From Bog-756 sp963737625 (GTDB lineage Bacteria; Actinomycetota; Acidimicrobiia; Acidimicrobiales; RAAP-2): 64,000 nucleotides of DNA. Where the stretch lies: assembly GCA_963737625.1 (NCBI GenBank), contig CAVTTK010000003.1, positions 186,001 through 250,000 on the forward strand, in the 5' to 3' direction. Below the pieces are notes generated by a model. That model worked only from the letters and a program-made list of their open reading frames with translations, ran no database searches and was not told the origin of the DNA. Every line of letters begins with the position of its first letter. The first letter of the stretch is position 1. Below, in pieces: positions 42,332 to 49,783 of this stretch. Both the position numbers and the translations under genes were made by a program.

Positions 42332-43393
42332 TCACCCGAGGGTGCCGAAGACCTCCTCGAGCTCGGTCGGCACCGGCGTGTCCAGCTGGGAGTAGGTGCA
42401 CGACGCCGGGGTCCGGTCCGGACGCCAGCGGACGAAGGACGTGGCGTGGCGGAAGCGGTCCACCTGCAGGTGGTCGTAGGCCACCTCCACCACCAGCTCG
42501 GCCCGGATGGGCTCCCAACTCAGGTCCTTGCCCGCACTCCACCGGCTCTGGCCACCGGGGACGCGGCCGGCCGGCGTGCCCTCTTCCAGCCAGGGGTGGC
42601 CGCTCGAGGCCTGGCTCCGATACGGCTCCAGCGTCTCGACGAACTCCGCCCGTCGGGCGGTGCTGAACCCGGAGGCCACGCCGACATGGTGGAGCACGCC
42701 GGAGGCGTCGAACAGCCCGAGGAGCAGGGAGCCGACGACGCCCCCGGTCTTGTGCCAACGGAAGCCGCCGACCACGCAGTCCGCGGTCCGCTCGTGCTTC
42801 ACCTTCATCATGGCCCGCTTGTCCGGCTGATAGTGGAGGTCGCCGTCCTTCACGACCACGCCGTCCAGCCCGGCCCCCTCGAACCGCGAGAACCAGTCCC
42901 GGGCCACGTCCGGCTGGGTAGTGACCGGGGTGAGATGGATGGGGGGCTCGGCCGGGGCCAGTGCCTGCTCGAGGGTCCGGCGGCGCACCGAGTAGGGCTC
43001 GGCCTGCAGGTCGGCGTCGTCCAGGGCCAGGAGATCGAAGGCCACGAACGAGGCGGGCGTGGTGCGGGCCAGCAGCTCGACGCGTGAGTCGGCCGGATGA
43101 ATCCGCTGGGACAGGGCGTCGAAGTCGAGCCCCTGGGGGCCGGCGATGACGATCTCACCGTCGACAACACAGCGATCGGGCAGGTTGGTCCGCAGCGAGT
43201 CCACCAGCTCGGGGAAGTACCGGGTCAGCGGCTTCTCGTTGCGGCTGCCCAACACGACGTCGTCCCCGTCCCGGAAGACGATGCACCGGAAGCCGTCCCA
43301 CTTGGGCTCGTAGTACAGGCCCTCCCGCTCGGGCAGTTCACGGGTCAGCTTGGCCAGCATCGGTGCCACCGGCGGCACGACGGGGAGAGCCAC
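42332..43393 (-). CDS. ATP-dependent DNA ligase (LigC/LigD ligase-domain type)
   Basis: 353 residues. Adenylation motif I EPKWDGFR with Lys 31, motif III FVAFDLLALDD, motif IV DGVVVKDGD, motif V MMKVKHERTADCVVGGF and an OB domain ending RPDRTPASCTYSQLD. It lacks the phosphoesterase and polymerase domains, like mycobacterial LigC. It is therefore a second, separate ligase in the island. GTG start at 43393 is supported by TACCAT 6 nt before it. Convergent with the 5'-3' exonuclease gene. Confidence 0.94.
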   Translation of the reverse strand: MALPVVPPVAPMLAKLTRELPEREGLYYEPKWDGFRCIVFRDGDDVVLGSRNEKPLTRYFPELVDSLRTNLPDRCVVDGEIVIAGPQGLDFDALSQRIHPADSRVELLARTTPASFVAFDLLALDDADLQAEPYSVRRRTLEQALAPAEPPIHLTPVTTQPDVARDWFSRFEGAGLDGVVVKDGDLHYQPDKRAMMKVKHERTADCVVGGFRWHKTGGVVGSLLLGLFDASGVLHHVGVASGFSTARRAEFVETLEPYRSQASSGHPWLEEGTPAGRVPGGQSRWSAGKDLSWEPIRAELVVEVAYDHLQVDRFRHATSFVRWRPDRTPASCTYSQLDTPVPTELEEVFGTLG

Positions 43394-43399
43394 AGCCGC

Positions 43400-43405
43400 A
43401 TGGTA
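43400..43405 (-). promoter_or_regulatory. -10 hexamer TACCAT for leaderless ligase gene
   Basis: On the minus strand TACCAT ends 6 nt before the GTG at 43393. Confidence 0.55.
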
Positions 43406-43433
43406 CCCCGGCGCGTTGCCCCGGGCCGGGTCC

Positions 43434-44447
43434 CTACTCCCCGTGCCCGGCCGTCCAGGCCAGGAAGTCGTCCACGGGCAGGGTGTTCATCACCCGGTCC
43501 ACCGGGACACCCACCCGTGCCGCCTGCTCGCAGCCGTTGCGTTGCCACTCGAGCTGGCCCGGGGCGTGGGCATCGGTGTCCACCACCACCACGCAGCCCA
43601 GGGCCAGGGCCTGGGCCAGCAGTGGCTCGGGCGGGTCGAGACGCTCCGGCCGGGAGTTGATCTCCACGGCGGTGCCGTTGGCCGCGCACGCCGCGAACAC
43701 CGCCTCGGCATCGAAGGTCGAAGGCGGCCGACCCTTGCCGACCACGATCCGGCCGGTGCAGTGGCCCAGGATGTCGGTGTGCGGGCTCTCCACGGCCCGC
43801 AACATCCGCCGGGTCATCTCCGGCTCCTCCATACGCAGCTTCGAATGGACGCTGGCCACCACCACGTCGAGCTGGGCCAGCAATGCCTCGTCCTGGTCGA
43901 GCCGCCCGTCGACCAGGATGTCGACCTCGATGCCGGTCAGGATACGGAAGGGCTCCAGCTCGTCATTGAGCTCGGCCACCACCTCCAGCTGACGGCGGAG
44001 ACGCTCGGCGTCGAGACCGTGGGCCACGGTCAGGCGGGGGCTGTGGTCGGTCAGCGCCCAGTACTGGTGGCCGTAGGCCTTGGCCGCCTCGGCCATCTCC
44101 CGGATGGGCGATCCGCCGTCCGACCAGTCCGAGTGGCTGTGGCAGTCCCCCCGGAGCCGGTCGAACAGCTCGGAGGCCCCAGCGCTCATGGCCGGGGGAT
44201 CGTCGGCCGACAACCGCGCCAGGTACTCGGGCACGTCGCCGGCCGTGGCCTCGGCGATCACCTGGGCGCTGGTCTTCCCCACATCGGGGATCGCCTGGAG
44301 CCGGGCCGGGGTCATGGCGGCCAGCTCGGCCACCGGCCGGTCGGCGATGGCCGCCGCGGCCTTGCGGAACGCCCGGACCTTGTAGGACTCGGCCCCCTGG
44401 CGCTCGAGGAGGTAGGCGATGCGGCGGAGGGCCCCGGTCGGATCCAC
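43434..44447 (-). CDS. HhH-PHP domain protein (PolX C-terminal-like, no polymerase)
   Basis: 337 residues. Residues about 1-85 hold a DNA-binding helix-hairpin-helix region (LERQGAESYKVRAFRKAAAA and LQAIPDVGKTSAQVIAEA). Residues about 98-337 are a PHP phosphoesterase with metal-site motifs DCHSHSDWSDGG, ALTDHSPR, TGIEVDIL, VASVHSKL, DILGHCTG and VVDTDAHAP. In bacterial PolX, PHP gives 3'-5' exonuclease or AP-endonuclease activity. Here it is without the polymerase. It starts 3 nt after the stop of the LigD-like polymerase gene, forming an operon with it. Confidence 0.9.
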   Translation of the reverse strand: MDPTGALRRIAYLLERQGAESYKVRAFRKAAAAIADRPVAELAAMTPARLQAIPDVGKTSAQVIAEATAGDVPEYLARLSADDPPAMSAGASELFDRLRGDCHSHSDWSDGGSPIREMAEAAKAYGHQYWALTDHSPRLTVAHGLDAERLRRQLEVVAELNDELEPFRILTGIEVDILVDGRLDQDEALLAQLDVVVASVHSKLRMEEPEMTRRMLRAVESPHTDILGHCTGRIVVGKGRPPSTFDAEAVFAACAANGTAVEINSRPERLDPPEPLLAQALALGCVVVVDTDAHAPGQLEWQRNGCEQAARVGVPVDRVMNTLPVDDFLAWTAGHGE

Positions 44448-44450
44448 CGG

Positions 44451-45461
44451 TCAGGTCTTCTTGGCCCGGCTCGGGGAGACCCGAGGGGGTTCGTCGGGCT
44501 GCTTGGGATACTCGGGCGGCCATGGGGCGTCGAGCAGGCCGTCGGACCGGTCACGGGCCGCCAGGTCCAACAGGGGCTGGAGCGACTGGGGCTCCGAGGC
44601 GATGGCCGACCAGGGATCGCCCCGCCGCTCGATCAGGTCGGGAACCGACCGGATGGTCAGCCCCTCGGGGTCGACCGTGTCCACCTCGTCCCACGTCAGG
44701 GGCGTGGAGACCTGGCCGCCCACCCGTGGCCGGGCGAACCACGCCCCGAACACCGTCTTGTGGGGGGCGTTCTGGTTGAAGTCGACGAAGATCCGCTCAC
44801 CGCGCTCCTCCTTCCACCACTGGGCCGTGATCGTGTCGGGGTGCCGCCGCTCGAGCTCCCGGGCCAGGGCCACCGCTCCGGCGCGCACCTCGAAGCTGTC
44901 CCAGCGGGGTTCGAGCCGGGCGTAGACGTGGAGGCCCCGATTCCCGGTTGTCTTGGGATAGGCGGTGATGCCCAGCTCGGCCAGCAGCGCCCGGACGTGC
45001 CCGGCCACGGCCCGGATGTCGTCGAAGGAGGTGCCCGGTTGCGGGTCGAGGTCGATGCGGAGCTCGTCGGCGTGGCCCGGGTCGTCCGCCCGGTAGGGCC
45101 ACAGATGGAGGCCGAGGCACCCCAGGTTGACTGCCCACAGGACGTGGGCCACGTCGGCGACCACCAGGGCGTTCGACGTCGTCCCGTTGGGCGTGGTGAC
45201 CACCGTGGTCTGCAGCCAGTCCGGGGCCCCGGCGGGCACCCGTTTCTGGAAGAAGGACTTGCCGCCCGCCCCCTCGGGGAACCGCTGGAGCATGGCGGGA
45301 CGTCCGAACGCCGTCACCGCCAGTCCGTCGGCCACGGCCATGTAGTACGACGCCAGCTCGAACTTGGTGGCACCCAGCTCAGGGAAGTAGATCTTGTCCG
45401 GACTGGAGATCTCGACGGTCCGACCCGACACGTCGAGAGCTCGGACCTCTTTGGTGGCCAC
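44451..45461 (-). CDS. Second LigD-type NHEJ polymerase (AEP)
   Basis: 336 residues. VEISSPDKIYFPELGATKFEL, FFQKRVPAGAPDWLQT, metal-binding DLD in LRIDLDPQPGTS, loop PKTTGNRGLHVYARL and IFVDFNQNAPHKTVFGAWF are the expected NHEJ primase-polymerase features. It is clearly a different subfamily from the protein at 35099 (PolDom-like paralogue). GTG 45461 is supported by TAGCGT 6 nt upstream. First gene of a polymerase-PHP operon facing away from the NUDIX region. Confidence 0.94.
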   Translation of the reverse strand: MATKEVRALDVSGRTVEISSPDKIYFPELGATKFELASYYMAVADGLAVTAFGRPAMLQRFPEGAGGKSFFQKRVPAGAPDWLQTTVVTTPNGTTSNALVVADVAHVLWAVNLGCLGLHLWPYRADDPGHADELRIDLDPQPGTSFDDIRAVAGHVRALLAELGITAYPKTTGNRGLHVYARLEPRWDSFEVRAGAVALARELERRHPDTITAQWWKEERGERIFVDFNQNAPHKTVFGAWFARPRVGGQVSTPLTWDEVDTVDPEGLTIRSVPDLIERRGDPWSAIASEPQSLQPLLDLAARDRSDGLLDAPWPPEYPKQPDEPPRVSPSRAKKT

Positions 45462-45467
45462 GGCCCC

Positions 45468-45473
45468 ACGCTA
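45468..45473 (-). promoter_or_regulatory. -10 hexamer TAGCGT for leaderless polymerase gene
   Basis: On the minus strand TAGCGT ends 6 nt before the GTG at 45461. Confidence 0.55.
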
Positions 45474-45556
45474 TCGGGCCGGCAGGAGCCGATCACCCAG
45501 GAGGCACCCGTGGACCGAGCCTGATGGCGGACGACGGAATCGGTATCCTCGGGGGC

Positions 45557-45607
45557 ATGGGCCCGAGGGGGAACGACGATCACCGCGGCGTGCGTCGGTG
45601 GCGGTGA
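45557..45607 (+). CDS. Possible leaderless 16-aa leader peptide
   Basis: TATCCT (45544-45549) lies 7 nt before the ATG at 45557, which opens MGPRGNDDHRGVRRWR and a TGA at 45605-45607. That TGA overlaps a GTG at 45604 that starts the next gene (GTGA). The layout fits a leader peptide translated from a leaderless mRNA and coupled to the main gene, but the peptide is short and Arg/Gly-rich and could be chance. Confidence 0.3.
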   Translation: MGPRGNDDHRGVRRWR

Positions 45608-46245
45608 CCGGAGGGTCACCGCTCACCCGGTGGACGGGGTGGGATGTCCGCCGGGGTGCGTCTGCCGATCCGACGGCGGCCGAGCAGTTCGCCCGTTCGG
45701 CGCCCGAGGATCCATCCGGAGGCAGCCGCTACGAGCTGCTCGCCGTGGCCGCCCGGGGGTTCCGCCCCCCGACGTTGCTGAGCGCGGTCCACGGGAGTGG
45801 GAGCGCCGACGGGGCCGAGGAGCCTGACCGGCCGGGCCTGCGCCTGACGTGGTCCCTGCTCTATCGGCCGGTCGCCGAGACGGCCCCCGCCGAGGTGGCG
45901 CCCTTCGCCATCTACCTGTTGGGGGTCAATCCTCCCGCCGACGCCAGCGACGAGGACCTCGTCGTCTTCAACGACTTCTACACCAACGTCCACCTCCCCG
46001 AGGTGGCCGAGCGTCGCCGGGCCCTCCGCGCCGTCCGCTACGAGCTGGTGGACGCCGTCCGACCGCCCTATCAGGGCGCTCCCCGCTTCCTGGCCGTCTA
46101 CGAGGTCGACGAGGAGTCGGCGGCCAACCGACGGCACTCCGGGCTCCCGTACGCCAGCGGACCCGAAGTGTGGCAGGGACACACCACACCGTGGCGCCTC
46201 TGGTACCGGAGGCTCGACCCCGGTGCGCGCCCGGGTCCGGCCTGA
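45604..46245 (+). CDS. Dimeric alpha-beta-barrel protein (EthD/DUF4286-like)
   Basis: 213 residues. The C-terminal half shows VVFNDFYTNVHLPEVAERR, AVRYELVDAVRPPYQGAPRF and LAVYEVDEESAA, typical of EthD/DUF4286-like ferredoxin-fold proteins that often bind haem or hydrophobic substrates. The N-terminal half (RYELLAVAARGFRPPTLLSAVHG) is of unknown type and may be a divergent second copy. GTG 45604 overlaps the stop of a possible leader peptide; an alternative GTG is 6 nt earlier. Confidence 0.65.
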   Translation: MTGGSPLTRWTGWDVRRGASADPTAAEQFARSAPEDPSGGSRYELLAVAARGFRPPTLLSAVHGSGSADGAEEPDRPGLRLTWSLLYRPVAETAPAEVAPFAIYLLGVNPPADASDEDLVVFNDFYTNVHLPEVAERRRALRAVRYELVDAVRPPYQGAPRFLAVYEVDEESAANRRHSGLPYASGPEVWQGHTTPWRLWYRRLDPGARPGPA

Positions 46246-46304
46246 CCGGCAGCACCCGTCCACCGCTGCACCGGTGCCGGGGTCCTGACGGGCCCATCTG
46301 GCAT

Positions 46305-46793
46305 CTAACGCGGAGGCGTGTGGGCATCCCCGAGACGATCCGCCAACCGGTCGACGAAGGCGACCTGTGCCCTGATCAGCCTGACCCTGGCGGTCTCCGC
46401 CGACATCCATTCGGCCCGGTCCACCTCGGGAAACGACTGGCGTCGGCCCGACCTCGGCGGCCACTCCATCTCGACACGGTTGCTCGCCACCTGGTCCACC
46501 TCGAAGTCAGGCGCCTCGACGGCCCATACCCGGACCAGCTTCCCGCTGGCCTGTTTCACCTGGCCCAGATCGATCCGGGGCCCGGGCGGGGCCGGCACCC
46601 CGACCTCCTCGGCGAACTCCCGCTCGGCCGCCGCCGATGCCTCCTCGCCGTCGGCATACTCCCCTTTGACCACCGACCAGGCGCCCGCGTCCTTCGTGGC
46701 CCAGAAGGGTCCCCCCGGGTGCACGATGAAGAGGCTGAGCGCCCCGTCCGCCGCCGTGCGGAAGAGCAGGAGTCCGGCACTGCGCTTGGGAAT
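46305..46793 (-). CDS. NUDIX hydrolase with apparent ATT start codon
   Basis: 162 residues if begun at ATT 46793. The Nudix box is perfect: GEYADGEEASAAAEREFAEE followed by VGV fits G-x5-E-x7-R-E-U-x-E-E-x-G-U. IPKRSAGLLLFRTAADGALS encodes the expected first strand, found at the start of close homologues as MPKRSAGLLLFR. An in-frame TAG lies 4 codons before the ATT and no ATG, GTG or TTG occurs until GTG 46724, which would cut off the first strand. AGGAG stands 6 nt before the ATT. Probably a house-cleaning pyrophosphatase. Confidence 0.85.
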   Translation of the reverse strand: MPKRSAGLLLFRTAADGALSLFIVHPGGPFWATKDAGAWSVVKGEYADGEEASAAAEREFAEEVGVPAPPGPRIDLGQVKQASGKLVRVWAVEAPDFEVDQVASNRVEMEWPPRSGRRQSFPEVDRAEWMSAETARVRLIRAQVAFVDRLADRLGDAHTPPR

Positions 46794-46945
46794 GGGTGGC
46801 TCCTACGCTCGGGTCCGAGGCGGATGGGTGCCTACGGCCACCTCCCACGGTGCGCGCCCGGAAACCCGGGAGGCCGTGGGCTGCATCAGCCGCTCGCCTC
46901 GGGTCACCCGGGCGGCTTCAGGTCCTCGGGGACGGGCCCGGTGCC

Positions 46946-47317
46946 CTACTCCTCGTCGCCTTCGATGACGGCGATGTCCTCGTCGACGGCATGGAGCCGG
47001 CCGTCCTCGCCGACCACCGAGAGCCTTTCGTCGACGACGGCGTCACCGTCGGGCGTGATGATGGCCACCGTCTCATCGGCGGCCACGATCGTGCCGTCGC
47101 CGTCCACCGCCACCACCAGGTCGTCGATCACGAGATTACCCTCGTCATCGATACGCTCGGCCTCCACCTCGACCAGCTCGAGGGGGTCCTCACCGGGCTG
47201 CTTGCCGTTGCTCTCGCTCATGGTCGACCTCCTGTCAGCCTTCCTCCGTCGGGCCAATGAGCCCAGCGCCGCCACCGCTCCTGCGCCGAGGACCACCCAT
47301 ACCAGCTTCCGTTTCAC
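46946..47317 (-). CDS. Membrane-anchored acidic Val/Asp-rich repeat protein, possible dual start
   Basis: From GTG 47317, 123 residues: a helix (KRKLVWVVLGAGAVAALGSL), a basic patch (ARRRKADRRST), then an acidic beta-rich domain of short repeated units (NLVIDDLVVAVDGDGTIVAA, DETVAIITPDGDAVVDERLS). GGAGGT lies 8 nt before this GTG. A second strong ribosome site, AGGAGG, lies 7 nt before an in-frame ATG at 47221, which would give a soluble 91-residue form. Family unknown. Confidence 0.6.
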   Translation of the reverse strand: MKRKLVWVVLGAGAVAALGSLARRRKADRRSTMSESNGKQPGEDPLELVEVEAERIDDEGNLVIDDLVVAVDGDGTIVAADETVAIITPDGDAVVDERLSVVGEDGRLHAVDEDIAVIEGDEE

Positions 47318-47691
47318 TGACCTCCACCTCCGGCTCCATTGTGACCGGCTTCGGCCACGGTGACCAGTGGGGGCCATCCGAGGCCCCTCCGATCGACGGT
47401 CTTACTCCTTTCTTAACGACCGTGAAGGTCCGCCTTACGAATGGGTGGTCAACTGGCGTCGACCCAGCCCGGCGGCTGCAGTTTCGTGCGGAGTCACCTC
47501 GAGTCGGGCGCCTGATCCGGTGATTCGCTGACGCTGGCTCCGTCACGGCCAGAGCGGCTGGAGTACGTGTTGTCACCGGCGGTTCTCCATCGACGACACC
47601 GCGCATGTCACGTGAGCGAGGGCACGTTCGGGCAGAACGACGTCTGGCTCCCCACGTCACCGGTCCATCCACCCCACCGAAAGGCGGTCCG
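47318..47691. other. 374-nt intergenic region
   Basis: Separates the acidic repeat protein from the small gene at 47692. A hairpin GGGGCC-6 nt-GGCCCC is at 47370-47387. No gene or full promoter was recognised. Confidence 0.35.
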
Positions 47692-47901
47692 TTGTCCCCC
47701 GAGAAGTTCGAGATCGTGGTCCGCGGGAAGTTGAGCTCGGCCGTGCTGGCGGGGATCGACGGATTCGACGCCACCTACTGCACCGATGGACACACCCACC
47801 TGGTGGGGATGGTCCCTGACCAGTCCAGGATCTTCGGGCTGTTCAACCGGTTGATGGACCTCAATATCGAGCTCGTGTCGGTCAACCCGGTCCCGGAGTG
47901 A
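47692..47901 (+). CDS. Small conserved hypothetical protein, 69 aa (TTG start)
   Basis: KFEIVVRGKLSSAVLAGIDG, FDATYCTDGHTHLVGMVPDQ and SRIFGLFNRLMDLNIELVSV form an alternating beta-alpha-beta pattern of a small ferredoxin-like domain. Similar 65-75-residue proteins occur in Actinobacteria with no known role. TTG 47692 is preferred because AAAGGCGG precedes it and conserved-looking sequence begins there; an ATG is available 87 nt upstream. Confidence 0.6.
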   Translation: MSPEKFEIVVRGKLSSAVLAGIDGFDATYCTDGHTHLVGMVPDQSRIFGLFNRLMDLNIELVSVNPVPE

Positions 47902-47971
47902 CCGCTGGGCCGATGGAGCTGTGGCATGGCCCCCTCCGTCGGTGGCCAGCCGAACGACCCGCTGAGGCGGG

Positions 47972-48796
47972 TCAGACGGGCCGCTCCTTGTGCTGGAGCC
48001 GTCCCCGGTCGATGGGAGCGAGTGGCTCGCCGGTTTCGAGGAACGTCTTGAGGCTGGACAGGACCATGGGCCATCCGTTGCTCACCATGGTGGCGGCGAT
48101 GCTCCCGGGCTCGAAGTCATCGTGCACCACCGTGAGTTTGACCAGCTCCCCGGCTGGCTCGAGGTTGAAGGCGACGCGCGAGCGGTGCTCGCTCGTGAGC
48201 TTGGCGAAGGTCTCATCCCCCAGCTTGAGGCGTTCGTTGAGCTCCGGCGTGAAGGTGTGCCACGTATACGCCAGTCGCCGGTAGGGGTCGGCCTCCAGTA
48301 CCACCTGGTCCGGATCGGCGATGATGACGCCGTGGTTGTCCCAGATCATGGGTGACCCGACGGCCCAATCCGTCTCGAACGAGAGCCGCCAGTACCGCTG
48401 GGTGAACGCCGGATCGGTCAGGGCCTGCCACAGGCGTTCGGGCGTGGTGCTGATGTACGTCGTGTAGACGAATTCCGGCGCTTCCATCGGCGGTTCCTCC
48501 AGTGCTCGTTTCAGGTCCGACAGCGCCCGGACCCGTTCTCGGTCGTAGCGGTTGATCCAGCGTTCCGCGATCTCGTTGATCGGTGCGGCGTTGAGGTAGT
48601 GCAGCTTCTCCCGACCCTGTCGGATCGTCGTCACCAGGTTGGCCGCCTCCAGGATGGCCAGGTGTTTGCTGACCGATTGACGGGCCATGTCCAGTCCCTC
48701 GGAGAGCTCCCGGAGGTTCTGCCCGTTGCGCACGTTCAGGCGATCCAACAGGTGCCGGCGACTCGGGTCACCCAGCGCCTTGAAGACATCGACCAT
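47972..48796 (-). CDS. ArsR-type helix-turn-helix fused to SRPBCC (AHSA1) domain
   Basis: 274 residues. Residues about 1-90 are an ArsR winged helix (VFKALGDPSRRHLLDRLNVR, LDMARQSVSKHLAILEAANL); residues about 108-260 are an AHSA1/SRPBCC domain (FVYTTYISTTPERLWQALTD, YTWHTFTPEL, VKLTVVHDDFEPGS). A hydrophobic ligand in the START-like cavity may control DNA binding. Starts 21 nt downstream of a second AHSA1 gene, with which it forms an operon. Confidence 0.9.
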   Translation of the reverse strand: MVDVFKALGDPSRRHLLDRLNVRNGQNLRELSEGLDMARQSVSKHLAILEAANLVTTIRQGREKLHYLNAAPINEIAERWINRYDRERVRALSDLKRALEEPPMEAPEFVYTTYISTTPERLWQALTDPAFTQRYWRLSFETDWAVGSPMIWDNHGVIIADPDQVVLEADPYRRLAYTWHTFTPELNERLKLGDETFAKLTSEHRSRVAFNLEPAGELVKLTVVHDDFEPGSIAATMVSNGWPMVLSSLKTFLETGEPLAPIDRGRLQHKERPV

Positions 48797-48817
48797 GATC
48801 GGCTCAACCGTATCGGG

Positions 48818-49255
48818 TCAGAACTTGAGGTCCTCGGGGAAGGGGGTGCCGCTACCGGTCTCGAGGTAGCCCTTGAGGCTCAGGAGGAAGTAGGCCCACC
48901 TGGCACTGCAATGGGCCATGAACTCACCGGGCTCCCGCCAGTCCGCGTGGGCGAACAGCACCACCGTCTCATCGTCCTTCCGGGTGAGGTCGAAGGACAG
49001 CGTGGTCCCGACCCACTCGTCAGCGCCCTCGATGCACTTCCAGGTCACGTTCCCGTCGGGATCCAGGCGGGTGATCTCCATGACGGCGGCCGGTTCCGGC
49101 TGACCGAAGAAGAACTGGAGTTTGGACCCCTCGGCCGACTCCCCCCGGACGCCGTCCCTGGTCCACCACTCGGAGATCCCCTCCGGTGTGGCTACCGCTT
49201 CGTACACGCTGTCGAGTGGGGCTGAGATGGCCACACGATGTCTGATATCCGGCAT
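48818..49255 (-). CDS. SRPBCC/AHSA1-domain protein
   Basis: 145 residues: HRVAISAPLDSVYEAVATPEG, ISEWWTRDGVRGES and MAHCSARWAYFLLSLKGYLE are the START-like fold of AHSA1 proteins. Binds an unknown hydrophobic ligand or partner. First gene of the operon whose second gene is an ArsR-AHSA1 fusion; AAGGAG lies 8 nt upstream. The promoter is at 49321-49350. Confidence 0.88.
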   Translation of the reverse strand: MPDIRHRVAISAPLDSVYEAVATPEGISEWWTRDGVRGESAEGSKLQFFFGQPEPAAVMEITRLDPDGNVTWKCIEGADEWVGTTLSFDLTRKDDETVVLFAHADWREPGEFMAHCSARWAYFLLSLKGYLETGSGTPFPEDLKF

Positions 49256-49320
49256 GTGATGCTCCTTCGGTGCTCGTCGATCGGCAGCGGACCAGGGATA
49301 CGCAGCCGTTTAGATACCTA

Positions 49321-49350
49321 ATAATAGGCAGCTATATGGTTGCATGTCAA
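49321..49350 (-). promoter_or_regulatory. Sigma70-type promoter of the ArsR-SRPBCC operon
   Basis: On the minus strand TTGACA (49345-49350), an 18-nt spacer and TATTAT (49321-49326), 65 nt before the ATG at 49255. A short dyad CCTAATAATAGG overlaps the -10 and could be the ArsR-type binding site. Confidence 0.65.
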
Positions 49351-49771
49351 CCCTGTTGTCCATAGTCGTTTGCATCCCGGAAGACCGAGGGGTCAGCGAC
49401 CCCGTCGACAGGCCGACCCCGCAACCGGTGCGTGCGTCTTCATAGGCCGGAGGTACTCGGAGTAGCGATCGGTCGTCCGTTGGGCGCACTTGGATGCGCT
49501 CAGTGGCCAACCCGGAGAAAGGGCACAGGAGCGCCGGCAGACAGACCCTGCGCTTCAATCCGTAACCCATCAGGTGACCGAACCCGATGTGGGCGATGCG
49601 CTCCATTCGCTCTGGCGATGGATCTCCTCTCCATCCGGATCCGGTGGACGCCGACGCCCACCGCAGCTCAGCCCGGTATCCATCGGCTGAGCGAACAGCG
49701 ACACACGGGGCCTATGTCCTCAGCGATGCCCGCTGAGGCTCCCGGCCCGGAGCGACGGGCCGGCGGAGCCC
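49351..49771. other. 421-nt intergenic region
   Basis: Between the SRPBCC promoter and the alcohol dehydrogenase promoter. Only frames without ribosome sites or family resemblance were seen; no repeat or RNA structure was recognised. Confidence 0.35.
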
Positions 49772-49777
49772 TACGAT
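49772..49777 (+). promoter_or_regulatory. -10 hexamer TACGAT for leaderless alcohol dehydrogenase
   Basis: TACGAT ends 6 nt before the ATG at 49784. Confidence 0.55.
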
Positions 49778-49783
49778 GTGGCC

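Noticed and set aside
43350..45524. 724-codon open frame on the plus strand
   Set aside because: Antisense to the PHP and polymerase genes, whose domain motifs are unmistakable; Gly/His/Val-rich composition typical of GC-rich shadows.
49310..49606. 98-codon minus-strand frame
   Set aside because: Runs over the consensus promoter at 49321-49350 and shows no family features.
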